NCBI GenBank assembly: GCA_965214025.1
Contig: CBDCAW010000094.1
Coordinates: 119,628 to 183,627, forward strand
Length of the DNA: 64,000 bases
DNA from: Granulosicoccus sp965214025
Lineage (GTDB): Bacteria > Pseudomonadota > Gammaproteobacteria > Granulosicoccales > Granulosicoccaceae
Direction of reading: 5' to 3'
The notes under the pieces are model-generated. The model was not told the origin of the DNA and ran no database searches. It saw nothing but the letters and a program-made list of their open reading frames with translations. A program made the position numbers and the translations under genes. Numbering within the stretch: position 1 is the stretch's first letter; each line of letters begins with the position of its first letter. Below are positions 17,612 through 26,914 of this stretch, one piece after another.

Positions 17612-18661
17612 ATGAAAAAGACGAATACCTTGCTGGTCAGCGCGATCGCTGCCACCCTGGCCTCGGGCCTCTACACCGGCACCGCGCTGGCGGAAGGCAA
17701 GACCATCGGTGTCTCTTGGTCCAATTTTCAGGAAGAGCGCTGGAAAACCGACGAAGCCGCCATGAAGGAGGCCATCGAAGCCGCTGGCGACAAGTACATT
17801 TCAGCCGACGCGCAGTCGTCGGCCTCCAAGCAGCTCACCGACGTGGAAAGCTTGCTTTCCCAGGGCGCCGATGCGCTGATCATCCTGGCCCAGGATTCCG
17901 CAGCCATCGGCCCGGCGGTGCAGCAAGCCGCTGACGAAGGTGTTCCGGTGGTCGGATACGATCGCCTGATCGAGAATCCGGAAGCGTTCTACATCACGTT
18001 CGACAACAAGGAAGTCGGTCGTCTGCAGGCTCAAGCCGTCTTCGATCTGATGCCGGAAGGCAACTACGCGTTCATCAAGGGGTCGTCCGCCGATCCGAAT
18101 GCCGATTTTCTGTTCTCCGGTCAGATGGAAGTGCTGAAGGATGCCATCGATTCCGGTGATGTCGTGAATGTCGGAGAGGCCTATACCGATGACTGGTTGC
18201 CCGAGAACGCGCAGCAGAACATGGAGCAGATCCTCACGGCCAACGACAACGAGGTAGACGCCGTGGTTGCCTCGAACGACGGTACGGCTGGCGGAGCGGT
18301 TGCGGCGCTGGCGGGCCAGGGCCTCGACGGATCGGTGCCGGTCAGCGGGCAGGATGCCGACAAGGCCGCGCTGAACCGGATCGCCCGCGGAACGCAGACC
18401 GTCTCGGTCTGGAAGGATTCCAGGGAGCTGGGCAAGCAGGCTGCTGCGATTGCCTCGATGCTGGCCGATGGTACCGACATGAGTGAAGTGCCGGATTCCG
18501 AAAGCTGGTCGGATGGCCCTAACGGCGTCGAGATGACCGCGGTGTTCCTCAAGCCTGTCGCGATCACGAAAGATAATCTGGATGTCGTGATCGACGCCGG
18601 CTGGATCAAGAAGGATGCGGCCTGCCAGGGTGCCGCCGAAGGCGTTGCAGCCTGCGAGTAA
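17612..18661 (+). CDS. xylF: D-xylose ABC transporter substrate-binding protein XylF
   Basis: This 349-residue periplasmic binding protein (CUT2 class, peripla_BP_4) has a signal peptide ending near TGTALAEG. It contains GKTIGVSWSNFQEERWKTDE, GADALIILAQDSAAIGPAVQ, GVPVVGYDRLIENP and AYTDDWLPENAQQNME, which match XylF closely. It delivers xylose to XylH. I chose the ATG at 17612; a GTG two codons earlier is in frame but sits in the ribosome site. It is the first gene of xylFHG and is separated from xylH by a stable hairpin. Confidence 0.95.
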   Translation: MKKTNTLLVSAIAATLASGLYTGTALAEGKTIGVSWSNFQEERWKTDEAAMKEAIEAAGDKYISADAQSSASKQLTDVESLLSQGADALIILAQDSAAIGPAVQQAADEGVPVVGYDRLIENPEAFYITFDNKEVGRLQAQAVFDLMPEGNYAFIKGSSADPNADFLFSGQMEVLKDAIDSGDVVNVGEAYTDDWLPENAQQNMEQILTANDNEVDAVVASNDGTAGGAVAALAGQGLDGSVPVSGQDADKAALNRIARGTQTVSVWKDSRELGKQAAAIASMLADGTDMSEVPDSESWSDGPNGVEMTAVFLKPVAITKDNLDVVIDAGWIKKDAACQGAAEGVAACE

Positions 18662-18690
18662 CCGGACGGCTCGCCGCAGGAGCGCAGGCA

Positions 18691-18727
18691 GTCGCCGGCC
18701 GGGGTATTTCGCACCCCGGTCGGCGAC
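18691..18727 (+). terminator. Strong intergenic hairpin between xylF and xylH
   Basis: The arms GTCGCCGGCCGGGGT and ACCCCGGTCGGCGAC form a 15-bp stem (one G-U pair) around the 7-base loop ATTTCGC. No T-run follows. Hairpins in this position in binding-protein transporter operons commonly protect the upstream message and cause partial termination, giving more binding protein than permease. That role is inferred here. Confidence 0.75.
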
Positions 18728-18754
18728 GTCATGGCATCGTTTCGAGACTAATTC

Positions 18755-20068
18755 ATGAGTGAAACCAAATCGCCAGCGCCCGGTTCGGGTGCTCGGCAAA
18801 GCCAGTCCAGCGCAGTCCAGCGCTTCTTTCGGGCCACGGAAATAGACACCCGAATGCTCGGCATGGTGGGTGCTCTCCTGCTGGTCTGGATCATCTTCCA
18901 CATATTCTCCGACGGCCGGTTCCTGACCGCACGCAACCTGTGGAACCTGTCGGTACAAACCGCCTCGGTAGCGATCATGGCCACCGGAATGGTGCTTGTC
19001 ATCGTCACCCGCAACATCGACCTCTCGGTCGGATCGATCCTCGGCTTCATCGCCATGATCATGGGCGTGGTGCAGGTCAGCTGGTTACCGGGCCTGATCG
19101 ACTACGGCAATCCGATGACCTGGGTCATCGCCATGCTGGTCGGCATCATCATCGGTGCCGTTGTCGGCGGGGTCCAGGGCTACATCATCGCCTATCTGGG
19201 GGTGCCGGCCTTCATCGTCACGCTAGGGGGGCTGCTGGTGTGGCGTGGCGCCGCCTGGTGGGTCACGTCCGGGCGAACCGTCTCGCCGATGGACAACACG
19301 TTCCGGCTGATCGGCGGCGGGCCGCAGGGCTCCATCGGAGCCTTCTGGAGCTGGGTGGTCGGCATCGTGGCCTGTGGAGCGATCGCTGCGCTCGTCGTGA
19401 TGGGCCGACGCCAGCGGCAACGCTTCGACTTCCCGCTGCGCCCCGTCTGGGCTGAAGCTACCCTGATCGGCATCGGCTGCACGCTGGTGCTCGGTGCAGT
19501 GGCCGTGGCCAATGCCTACCCTTGGCCGAAAGGCGTGGTTCGGCGTTACGCCGAAGCCGAAGGCATCACGGTTCCGGAGAGTGGCCTCTTCATTGCTCAC
19601 GGTATCGCGATTCCCGTGCTGATCGCGATCGGTGTCGGCATCGTGATGACGTTCATCGCGACGCGCACCCGGTTCGGGCGCTACGTGTTCGCGCTCGGAG
19701 GCAACCCCGAAGCGGCGGAGCTTGCCGGCATCAACACGCGTTGGGTCACCATGAAGATCTTCATGCTCATGGGCGTGTTGTGCGCCATATCGGCGACGAT
19801 TTCCTCGGCTCGCCTGAACGCCTCGACCAACGCTCTCGGTACGCTTGACGAACTGCTCGTCATCGCCGCCGCGGTCATCGGTGGCACCTCGCTCGGTGGC
19901 GGTGTCGGCACCATCGTCGGGGCCATGCTCGGTGCGCTCGTCATGCAGTCGCTGCAGTCCGGCATGGTTCTCACAGGCATCGATACCCCGTTGCAGAACA
20001 TCGTGGTGGGTCTGGTGTTGGTGGTCGCTGTCTGGCTCGACAGCATCTACCGACGGCGCAAGGCCTGA
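18755..20068 (+). CDS. xylH: D-xylose ABC transporter permease XylH
   Basis: This 437-residue polytopic permease belongs to the BPD_transp_2 family. After a polar N-terminus, about ten or more hydrophobic segments follow. Conserved elements include MATGMVLVIVTRNIDLSVGS, GYIIAYLGVPAFIVTLGGLL, FALGGNPEAAELAGINTRWV and AAVIGGTSLGGGVGTIVGAM. It forms the membrane channel for xylose with XylF and XylG. It is somewhat longer than E. coli XylH because of a loop between the central helices. xylG follows after 28 bases. Confidence 0.95.
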   Translation: MSETKSPAPGSGARQSQSSAVQRFFRATEIDTRMLGMVGALLLVWIIFHIFSDGRFLTARNLWNLSVQTASVAIMATGMVLVIVTRNIDLSVGSILGFIAMIMGVVQVSWLPGLIDYGNPMTWVIAMLVGIIIGAVVGGVQGYIIAYLGVPAFIVTLGGLLVWRGAAWWVTSGRTVSPMDNTFRLIGGGPQGSIGAFWSWVVGIVACGAIAALVVMGRRQRQRFDFPLRPVWAEATLIGIGCTLVLGAVAVANAYPWPKGVVRRYAEAEGITVPESGLFIAHGIAIPVLIAIGVGIVMTFIATRTRFGRYVFALGGNPEAAELAGINTRWVTMKIFMLMGVLCAISATISSARLNASTNALGTLDELLVIAAAVIGGTSLGGGVGTIVGAMLGALVMQSLQSGMVLTGIDTPLQNIVVGLVLVVAVWLDSIYRRRKA

Positions 20069-20096
20069 CGCATCACTCGATCGCGGATTCCAGATC

Positions 20097-20933
20097 ATGA
20101 CTGAACAAGAAAGTACGGCGGTAGCGCATGCCACGTCAGACAAGGTTGTCGAGATGTCCGACGTCTCGATTTCCTTCGGTGGCATCCACGCGGTCGACAG
20201 TGCGTCGCTGGACCTGCACAAGGGCGAGGTGGTCGCATTGCTCGGTCACAACGGAGCGGGCAAGTCCACCTTCATCAAGATTCTCTCGGGCGCCTACAAG
20301 CGTGACGAAGGCGAGATCAAGGTACGTGGCGAGGTGGCCAAGATCGAGAATCCTCGCGACGCCAAAGCGCTGGGTATCGAAACCATCTACCAGACGCTGG
20401 CACTGGCAGACAACGTCGATTGCGCCGGTAATCTGTACCTCGGGCGCGAGCTGCTCACCGCCTGGGGCACCCTCGACGATGTCGCCATGGAAGACAGCGC
20501 GCGCAAGGTGATGGGACGACTCAACCCCCGATTCGAACGTTTCAAGGAACCGGTCAAGGCGCTCTCGGGCGGGCAGCGCCAGTCGGTCGCCATCGCTCGG
20601 GCCATCCTGTTCAACGCCCGGATCCTCATTATGGATGAGCCGACGGCCGCGCTCGGCCCGCAGGAAACTGCACAGGTGGCCGATCTGATCAAGCAGCTCA
20701 AGGCCGACGGCATCAGTATCTTTCTGATCAGTCATGACATCAACGACGTGTTCGAACTCGCCGATCGGGTCGCGGTGATGAAGAATGGACAAATGGTGGG
20801 TACAGTGGCCACTACTGATGTCACACGGGACGAAGTTCTGGGTATGATCATTCTCGGCAAGTGCCCGCCGAGTGCCGTTCGCGGGCCGGGCGCTGCATCG
20901 GAGGAGGAACTGAGCAAGGCAGGAGCTCTCTAA
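20097..20933 (+). CDS. xylG: D-xylose ABC transporter ATPase XylG (single-domain form)
   Basis: This 278-residue protein contains one complete ABC ATPase: Walker A GHNGAGKSTF, signature LSGGQRQSVAIARAI, Walker B ILIMDEPTAALG, and switch His in FLISHDIND. E. coli XylG has two fused ABC domains (about 510 residues); this one has only one and should act as a homodimer, as in FrcA-type sugar importers. The Q-loop is ETIYQTLALADN. I chose the ATG at 20097; the open frame upstream lies inside xylH. The 3' end is followed by 293 bases without a gene. Confidence 0.93.
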   Translation: MTEQESTAVAHATSDKVVEMSDVSISFGGIHAVDSASLDLHKGEVVALLGHNGAGKSTFIKILSGAYKRDEGEIKVRGEVAKIENPRDAKALGIETIYQTLALADNVDCAGNLYLGRELLTAWGTLDDVAMEDSARKVMGRLNPRFERFKEPVKALSGGQRQSVAIARAILFNARILIMDEPTAALGPQETAQVADLIKQLKADGISIFLISHDINDVFELADRVAVMKNGQMVGTVATTDVTRDEVLGMIILGKCPPSAVRGPGAASEEELSKAGAL

Positions 20934-21226
20934 CTTCCAGTGGCATGCATCGTGCGGCACCTCATTGCCCAGAGGCCGACCGGCAGCCTTGATCAACTGC
21001 AAAACAGGAGCCTCCCAGAGCCTTGTATTCCATCAGGACCTACAATCTCAAACGGCCGTGCTCCTGGCGAAGTGCGTTGCGCGTCCTCGAGCCACCGGGC
21101 CGCTCGTCATGTCGCTCACTGATCCGTTTACTGGGCAGCCTTGTGGGAAATCCTCCGAGTCTTGCTTCGGTCCGGTCGTCAGCGTCGCGGTTTTTCCGGC
21201 AAGGGCAGTGGCGGGCAGGGCAGTCC
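20934..21226 (+). other. Intergenic region between xylG and the DUF4159 gene
   Basis: An open frame in phase with the DUF4159 gene extends back to about 21023, but its translation is not protein-like before 21227. I see no clear terminator after xylG and no recognisable promoter. The DUF4159 gene could be read through from xylG. Confidence 0.3.
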
Positions 21227-22066
21227 ATGGCGGTCGTAGCAACCTGTTGCATGGCAGCCGCTACGATGCCCGTGCAGGCCGAGCTCGCTATCTGCACGAC
21301 ACCGCAACGCCCGGATTGCCCGTCGGCACTGACCGGAACAAGTAATCAGGAATTCACGTTCTCCAGGTTGATCTTCGCCGACAACCAGCAGGCCATCGAC
21401 GATCTGGGCGACCGTATCGGCTATCCCCACTGGCAGGCGGATTGTTCTGAATCGGAGCCGCACTTCATATCGGCATTGCAGCGGCTGACGCGGCTCGATA
21501 CCAATACCGACAGCCAGTCGATATCACTGCTTGACGAGCGTGTGTTCGATTTCCCGATGCTCTACATTGTCGAGGCGGGCTTCGCCTCCTTCAGCCCCCC
21601 TGAATCCGAGAATCTGCGCGAGTATCTGTTGCGCGGAGGCTTTCTGCTGGTCGATGATTTTCACGGCGACTACCAATGGCAGCAGTTCGAGCGCTGGATG
21701 GGCCAGGTGTTTCCGAATCGCCGGATCGTCGACATCCCGCCGGATCACGAAATCTTCAGTACCCATTTTCCGATCGAGGAATTCATCCAGATACCGGGTT
21801 TGCGAGCGTTGTGCCTGAATCCGGGAGAAACCTGGGAGCTACCGATCTCCAAATCGGCGGCCGTGAGAGAGAGCAATGCCTCGCGTCAGCGACCACGGTG
21901 GCGCGGTGTGCTCGATGACGAAGGCCGAGTCATGGCCATCATCAACTGGAACATGGACCTCGGCGATGCGTGGGAGCACGCTGACATGGAAGAGTACAGC
22001 GCCCACTACACCGCCACCGCCTATCGATTGGGAGTGAACTACGTAATGTATGGCATGACTCACTGA
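21227..22066 (+). CDS. Exported DUF4159-domain protein
   Basis: The 279 residues begin with a signal peptide (AVVATCCMAAATMPVQA). The rest is a single DUF4159 domain, which resembles a glutamine-amidotransferase/ThuA-like fold. Hallmarks are LREYLLRGGFLLVDDFHGDY, RIVDIPPDHEIFSTHFPIEE, VMAIINWNMDLGDAWEHAD and the ending AYRLGVNYVMYGMTH. The role of the family is not established. It often sits near MoxR ATPase and DUF58 genes, but here it is alone downstream of xylG. I chose the ATG at 21227 because it follows GGGCAGGG and opens a good signal peptide. Confidence 0.88.
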   Translation: MAVVATCCMAAATMPVQAELAICTTPQRPDCPSALTGTSNQEFTFSRLIFADNQQAIDDLGDRIGYPHWQADCSESEPHFISALQRLTRLDTNTDSQSISLLDERVFDFPMLYIVEAGFASFSPPESENLREYLLRGGFLLVDDFHGDYQWQQFERWMGQVFPNRRIVDIPPDHEIFSTHFPIEEFIQIPGLRALCLNPGETWELPISKSAAVRESNASRQRPRWRGVLDDEGRVMAIINWNMDLGDAWEHADMEEYSAHYTATAYRLGVNYVMYGMTH

Positions 22067-22329
22067 TCGTCGCGGTTTTTTCGGCGTTCTCGTGGTGCTT
22101 GGCTGTGGCACTCTGCCCGCTTCGGGTGCCGAGATCGGACGCCGTGCGGCTAGGTTGCGAGTAAATCGCAGCTTCCTTATGTCTAACAGTTGGATAAGTG
22201 CTGTTGGTGACGGATACTGTTAACTGGCTGAGCATGTACACCTAGCCTTTCATTGTCGTGTGAAAATTGGGTCAAAAATCCCGAATTTAATGCCCTACAG
22301 ACGAGGGAGTCGGTAGTCTTTTTGCTACC
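22067..22329 (+). promoter_or_regulatory. AT-richer leader upstream of the Ser/Thr kinase gene
   Basis: This 263-base stretch becomes markedly AT-richer towards its right end than the surrounding coding DNA, which suggests a promoter for the kinase gene. A purine-rich GAGGGAG lies about 20 bases before the ATG, too far for a normal ribosome site. No confident -35/-10 pair can be named. Confidence 0.35.
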
Positions 22330-25068
22330 ATGGATCCCACCAACCGCCAGCCGATCCCACCAGTGATGGAAACCACCGACCGGTACCGCTTGCTTCAGCA
22401 GGGTGAGATGCTGAACTGGTACCGCATCGAGCGGATACTGGGCCGCGGTGGCTTCGGCATCATCTACCTGGCCACTGATACCAATCTCGATCACCAGGTC
22501 GCCATCAAGGAATACGTGCCGGGTGCACTGGTCACCCAGACCACTGAAGGTACGTCGGCGCAGTTGGCCATGCAAGCTGACGATCTGCACCGCTGGGGCC
22601 TGGAGCGATTCCTTCGTGAAGCGCGTAACCTGGTCAAGTTCAAGCACCCGAACATCGTGCGCATCATCTCGGTGTTCGAGCAGAACGACAGCGCCTACAT
22701 GGTCATGGAGTTCGAGCGGGGGGAGGAGTTGGGCACCTACCTGTCGCAGCCTGACGTAGCGTCCGAACAACAGCTGAAGGCACTGATACTACCGGTTGCC
22801 CGTGGCCTGGCGGAGGTTCACAGGCGCGGCTTCGTACATCGGGATGTGAAGCCTTCCAATATTCTGGTGCGCCAGGATGGATCACCGGTGCTTCTCGATT
22901 TCGGATCCGCTCGAGAAACTGCGCAGCTGGCAGATCATGCATTCACTGCACTGGTGTCGGCCGGATATTCACCTCTGGAGCAGTACAGCTCAGACTCCGA
23001 CCAGCAGCAAGGCCCCTGGACCGACATCTATGCCCTCGGTGGCGTGCTCTATTTCGCCATCGGCGGCAGCGATCCGGTAGACAGTACCCGTCGCGGTGCC
23101 GCGCTTTTCAATGGCGGGCGCGATCCACTCATTTCCGCACGGCTTCTCGGCGAGGGTCGTTACAGCGAGCCGTTTCTCGCCGCAATCGACTGGGCGCTAT
23201 CCTTCCGTATCGCGGAGCGGCCCCAGACGCTCTCTGACTGGATGCCGGCATTGCTCGCCGAGGCTCCCGTTCAGCCTCACTTTACCCAGCGACTCCGTTC
23301 GGCTGACCCAGCGATCACATGGCCCGCTTCGGACCGGCGCAGGCGTGCAGGCGACTCGATGCGAATCGAGGATTTCGATGACGACATCTTCGATGACGAG
23401 CCGCTGGATGAGACGTACAGTCAACGGGTGAACAGTCGGTCGGGCGACAGGGCACGTGCTGCTGCCCGCGCAGGTCGAAACACTTATCATGGCGACTCCA
23501 GGGGCACGTCATCGGTGTTCCGCCACACGTCGAACCGGGTGGCGCACGTGGCCCGTGAGCGTGACAGCATGCACGTCATCGGCGAATCGCGGCACGCCCA
23601 GGCACCCTTACCGTCGAGCAGCCGGGTGCCCACCGGTCACGCCGACGTCGATAGGCGGCCACCGGGTTTCTGGCGTGCAATCGATCACTGGCTGCTGCAC
23701 AGGATGCGACGCATACGTTCCCGCGTGCGTCGCGTGTTGCGATACCCGGTAGTGGTACTGGCATTGGTCGGTGGTATCGCTGCGATCATATGGATCGCCG
23801 ACGAGCGCAAGGATGCACGTCGCGAGGCGCGCGAAGAGGGCCGTCAGAACTCCAGTGAGGTCGCTGATTCGGGCTCATCCCGGGACGCAGCGGCAAAGCG
23901 TGAGACCGATACGATCGATGCGCCACCGGTAGCCGATAAGCAAGCTTCCGACCCTGCGACATCTGATGCAGACTCCGAAGCAGACCCCGAGTCAGACAAC
24001 AAGGCGCAGACCAGGGTGGAACGGGACGGAGAGGGGCAGAACGAAAGGGCACAGGACGCGACGACCACGCCGGCGGTGGATTTGAACTCCGCGGAGCCGG
24101 AGCCCGGGGCCTTATCCGCTTCGGAGGCCGTGCGGCCGACGTCAGCCGAACGCAGGGCAGCGGAGAGAGCGGCAGCTGCGAGGCGTGCCGAGGTCAAGGA
24201 ACTGGCTAGTGGGCAGCTACAACAGACCGAACGACAGCCGTCTGACGAGGAACCGGCAGAGAGGGATCCGGCTGTACGGCGGCCCGCCGAGGAACAGGCC
24301 GAACCACGACAGGAGGAACGGGAAAAGGCGGAACAGGAACGGGCCGACCGGGAACGGGCGGAGAAGGAACAAGCGGAAGAAGATCTGGCTGTACAGCGGC
24401 AGGCCGCCGAGGAACAGGCAGAGCGGCAGCAGGTGCGACAGGACCGGGCCGACCGGCAACGCGCCGAGAAGGAACAGGCCGATCGGCAGCAAGCCGAGCA
24501 ACGCCGGGCTGATCAGCGGCAGGCGGAGCAGCGGCGAGTCGAGCAGCTGCAGGGTGAACGTGATGAAAAGCGTTTGCTCGGCCAATCCGTGGCGGCCTTC
24601 GAAAGTGCCCTCGATCGTGGAGATCTTGTCGTGGCGCGTGAAAAGCTGGCAACGATAAGAACGCTCAATGTCGATGAGGCGCGTATAGCGGCAATGCAGA
24701 AGGCGCTGGGTAGTGCAATCGCCAAGGGCGAGCAATCACTGACCGACGAAGACATGGATACGGTGCTGACATCGTTCAACTCGCTTGCCCGGGCGATCGA
24801 GTCCGGTGATCAGTCGGCAATGGACAAGTTAACCGTGACATCGAACCAGAACACGTTGTTCTCGCAACTGCTCAGCAGCTTCGAGGCAATCGATATAGAC
24901 ATTGTCGGCGTGCGCGTGCGTAACGCCAGCAAGACCGTCAGTGCCACTCTTCGCATTCGCGACATGGAGCGGACCAACGGTGCGATCGCCACGCCGTCGG
25001 AGAGTTATCGCGATCGCGTCATCACCAGCCGGCGCAATGATGGTGAGTGGTCGCTCATCGAGTGGTAG
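22330..25068 (+). CDS. Transmembrane Ser/Thr protein kinase with periplasmic NTF2-like domain
   Basis: This 912-residue protein has a complete Hanks-type kinase domain at about 28-310. It has the glycine loop LGRGGFGIIYLA, catalytic Lys60 in VAIK, Glu97, HRDVKPSN with Asp172, DFG at 190-192, and AGYSPLEQY in the activation segment. A basic stretch precedes a single transmembrane helix at about 472-490 (VVLALVGGIAAIIWIA). Beyond it comes an acidic linker, then a very long charged Glu/Arg/Gln coiled coil (about 600-755). The C-terminal 120 residues (FNSLARAIESGDQSAMDKLT to the end) resemble an NTF2/SnoaL-like domain. It probably signals across the membrane. Its substrate is unknown, and no partner phosphatase is nearby. 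Confidence 0.9.
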   Translation: MDPTNRQPIPPVMETTDRYRLLQQGEMLNWYRIERILGRGGFGIIYLATDTNLDHQVAIKEYVPGALVTQTTEGTSAQLAMQADDLHRWGLERFLREARNLVKFKHPNIVRIISVFEQNDSAYMVMEFERGEELGTYLSQPDVASEQQLKALILPVARGLAEVHRRGFVHRDVKPSNILVRQDGSPVLLDFGSARETAQLADHAFTALVSAGYSPLEQYSSDSDQQQGPWTDIYALGGVLYFAIGGSDPVDSTRRGAALFNGGRDPLISARLLGEGRYSEPFLAAIDWALSFRIAERPQTLSDWMPALLAEAPVQPHFTQRLRSADPAITWPASDRRRRAGDSMRIEDFDDDIFDDEPLDETYSQRVNSRSGDRARAAARAGRNTYHGDSRGTSSVFRHTSNRVAHVARERDSMHVIGESRHAQAPLPSSSRVPTGHADVDRRPPGFWRAIDHWLLHRMRRIRSRVRRVLRYPVVVLALVGGIAAIIWIADERKDARREAREEGRQNSSEVADSGSSRDAAAKRETDTIDAPPVADKQASDPATSDADSEADPESDNKAQTRVERDGEGQNERAQDATTTPAVDLNSAEPEPGALSASEAVRPTSAERRAAERAAAARRAEVKELASGQLQQTERQPSDEEPAERDPAVRRPAEEQAEPRQEEREKAEQERADRERAEKEQAEEDLAVQRQAAEEQAERQQVRQDRADRQRAEKEQADRQQAEQRRADQRQAEQRRVEQLQGERDEKRLLGQSVAAFESALDRGDLVVAREKLATIRTLNVDEARIAAMQKALGSAIAKGEQSLTDEDMDTVLTSFNSLARAIESGDQSAMDKLTVTSNQNTLFSQLLSSFEAIDIDIVGVRVRNASKTVSATLRIRDMERTNGAIATPSESYRDRVITSRRNDGEWSLIEW

Positions 25069-25800
25069 TCAATCCGTACGCGGCAGGCGCAAGGCTTTGA
25101 TGTCTGCCTGAAGCGTCTGGTATTGCTGCAGATCATCCCGATAGGCGCATGCCGCTTCATCGCCCTCGGCACAGCGCTCGTCATCGTCCAAACCCAGCGC
25201 TCGTCCGACGGCCAGCCGGTTGCGTAGCGCACGCAGCACCTCGTCGGTATCGCGTTTCAGCACGACTTGCGCGATCATGATCTCGCAGGCGGCTCGTGCC
25301 AATCGTACGACCTGTAAAGCGGGATCAGGTGCGACACCTTCAGTGTCAACCGGCCGCTTGATGGCGGAGCCGTCCATCAGACGCTCATAGCGATGCCAAT
25401 TACCGTCGATGTACAACGCCTGCCCCACCATCTGTAGCTTGTCGGCGATGAGCGGATAGGATTGAGCATTGCATTCGCAAACCTGCTCGCTGCAGCTCGC
25501 CTGCCCAGTTGCCGCAACCGGACGCATGAACCAACTCGGATGCATGCCGCCGGGAATATCTTCCTTCGATGGCTGCGTGTCCTGTTTCACAGTTCGGGAA
25601 ATGCGACAGGGACGATCCTGAAACAGGATTCGCCCTACGTCGTCCGGGCACCGATAAACCGCAGCCGCCACCGGGCTGATCGGCGCTGCAGGGAGGGCGA
25701 TCGCACCCGGCAGCCCTAGAACCAGAAGTACCACTGAGCGTAACGAGGTTCGTCTCCGCACCGCATTGGGTCTGTCGGTAAAGGTGAAAAAAGCGTGCAT
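25069..25800 (-). CDS. Small secreted Cys-containing protein, DUF4124-like start
   Basis: The 243 residues start with a basic segment and a hydrophobic signal sequence (SVVLLVLGLPGAIALPAAP), followed by VYRCPDDVGRILFQDRPC. This resembles the short DUF4124 motif, in which a Cys-containing strand follows the signal peptide. The middle has a second Cys cluster (CSEQVCECNAQSYPLIADKL), and the C-terminal part is helical (residues about 160-240). I do not recognise the whole. It converges with the kinase gene, the two stop codons touching at 25068/25069. Its partner and role are unknown. Confidence 0.65.
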   Translation of the reverse strand: MHAFFTFTDRPNAVRRRTSLRSVVLLVLGLPGAIALPAAPISPVAAAVYRCPDDVGRILFQDRPCRISRTVKQDTQPSKEDIPGGMHPSWFMRPVAATGQASCSEQVCECNAQSYPLIADKLQMVGQALYIDGNWHRYERLMDGSAIKRPVDTEGVAPDPALQVVRLARAACEIMIAQVVLKRDTDEVLRALRNRLAVGRALGLDDDERCAEGDEAACAYRDDLQQYQTLQADIKALRLPRTD

Positions 25801-25939
25801 GGTCCGCTATCGGCGCGAGAGCGAAAGGGTGTAGGGCGGTAAGTTCATGACAAAAGGGTATACTTCCGATGCGTTGACCCAAAGCTTCGATGTGGGCATT
25901 CGGCAGGACTCCAATGACTACCCAAGGTATCGTGAACTG

Positions 25940-26806
25940 ATGACCAAGACTCTTACTGCACTGGCATTGGCCGGTGTTCTCTTTGGCTGCTCCAGTGGTG
26001 GCAGCGACAACAACAACGACAACGCCCAGCCGGCTAATGATGCGGCGGCACCGACTACTGAAGGCGCCACGCCCGATGCACCCGCACCGGCTGCGGGCGG
26101 CGTTCCCACCGCCGACAGCAAGGCGGGCGTCTGGCTCGGCGATTTCGGCACGGGTAGCCAGGGCGTTTATGTTATCGACAACGACAACAGCATTACAGGC
26201 CTGGCCATCGCGGCCGATGGCAGTGCGAGTTCGGTATTCGGCTCACTCGGGGAAGGCGACACCTTCACCGGCGTGCTCGATATCCACGCCCATCCGGCCA
26301 GCGATGCCACCGTTCCCGGTGTATTCGCACCGCGAGGCGAACTGGTCGTCCCGTCGACCGAATACTCCCTGAACATAGTCAATGGTCAGACCATCGAAAG
26401 CACTGACGGTGGCGGCGTGTCATTGGTGTTCGGTGCACCCGGTAGCCTCACGCCCGCCACGGTCGAATCGTTGGCCGGTAGCTGGCAGGGTTCACATTCG
26501 TTCTGCAATGCCGGAGGTGTGGATTGCCAGGTGGTTTCGGTGAACCTGACTTTCAATGGTACCGACGTGACCGGCAACACCTCGATACTGGCTGTCGAAA
26601 CAGGGGAGGTCAGTGACTTTTCGCCGGCGATCTCAGGTTCCATAACCCCTTTTGGTGATGTCATGGCGACCACCCTGAGCTGGAACGATCTGTCATTCGC
26701 CGGCGTGATCTATTTCGATGTCGGTGGCAACCTGATCCTCAATACGGACGACACCGCAGGCGGGCCCGAGGACCAGACGTTGTCCTCGTCCCTGACGCCT
26801 CAATAG
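25940..26806 (+). CDS. Lipoprotein of unknown function
   Basis: This 288-residue protein has a lipobox (LFGC, Cys17) followed by a Gly/Ser/Asn/Asp-rich and then Pro/Ala-rich linker to about residue 55. The rest looks like a beta-rich domain, with AGVWLGDFGTGSQGVYVIDN, then TFTGVLDIHAHPASDATVPG and later SLAGSWQGSHSFCNAGGVDC. Two or more similar beta-meander units may be present. I recognise no family. I chose the ATG at 25940 because it opens the lipoprotein signal; the 31 codons before it are not credible. A hairpin that could serve as terminator follows at 26831. Confidence 0.75.
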   Translation: MTKTLTALALAGVLFGCSSGGSDNNNDNAQPANDAAAPTTEGATPDAPAPAAGGVPTADSKAGVWLGDFGTGSQGVYVIDNDNSITGLAIAADGSASSVFGSLGEGDTFTGVLDIHAHPASDATVPGVFAPRGELVVPSTEYSLNIVNGQTIESTDGGGVSLVFGAPGSLTPATVESLAGSWQGSHSFCNAGGVDCQVVSVNLTFNGTDVTGNTSILAVETGEVSDFSPAISGSITPFGDVMATTLSWNDLSFAGVIYFDVGGNLILNTDDTAGGPEDQTLSSSLTPQ

Positions 26807-26830
26807 CGCTTCCGGCAGCAGTGTTTCCGT

Positions 26831-26851
26831 GCCGTGGCCAGTGGCCACGGC
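26831..26851. terminator. Hairpin between convergent lipoprotein and aminotransferase genes
   Basis: GCCGTGGCC and GGCCACGGC form a perfect 9-bp stem with a 3-base loop between two convergent genes. There is no T-run on either strand, but the position suits a bidirectional terminator. Confidence 0.5.
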
Positions 26852-26914
26852 GTTTCCAGCTGAGTGCCTCTCTACGCAATCGGACTGAACGATGGCAAAC
26901 CCCGGGCGAGGGAG

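Noticed and set aside
17801..18958. A long leftward frame opposite xylF
   Set aside because: Shadow frame; xylF is well conserved in the other direction.
22330..25068. Type VI secretion PpkA-like kinase
   Set aside because: No type VI secretion genes or FHA protein lie nearby, and the external domain is not the one found in PpkA.
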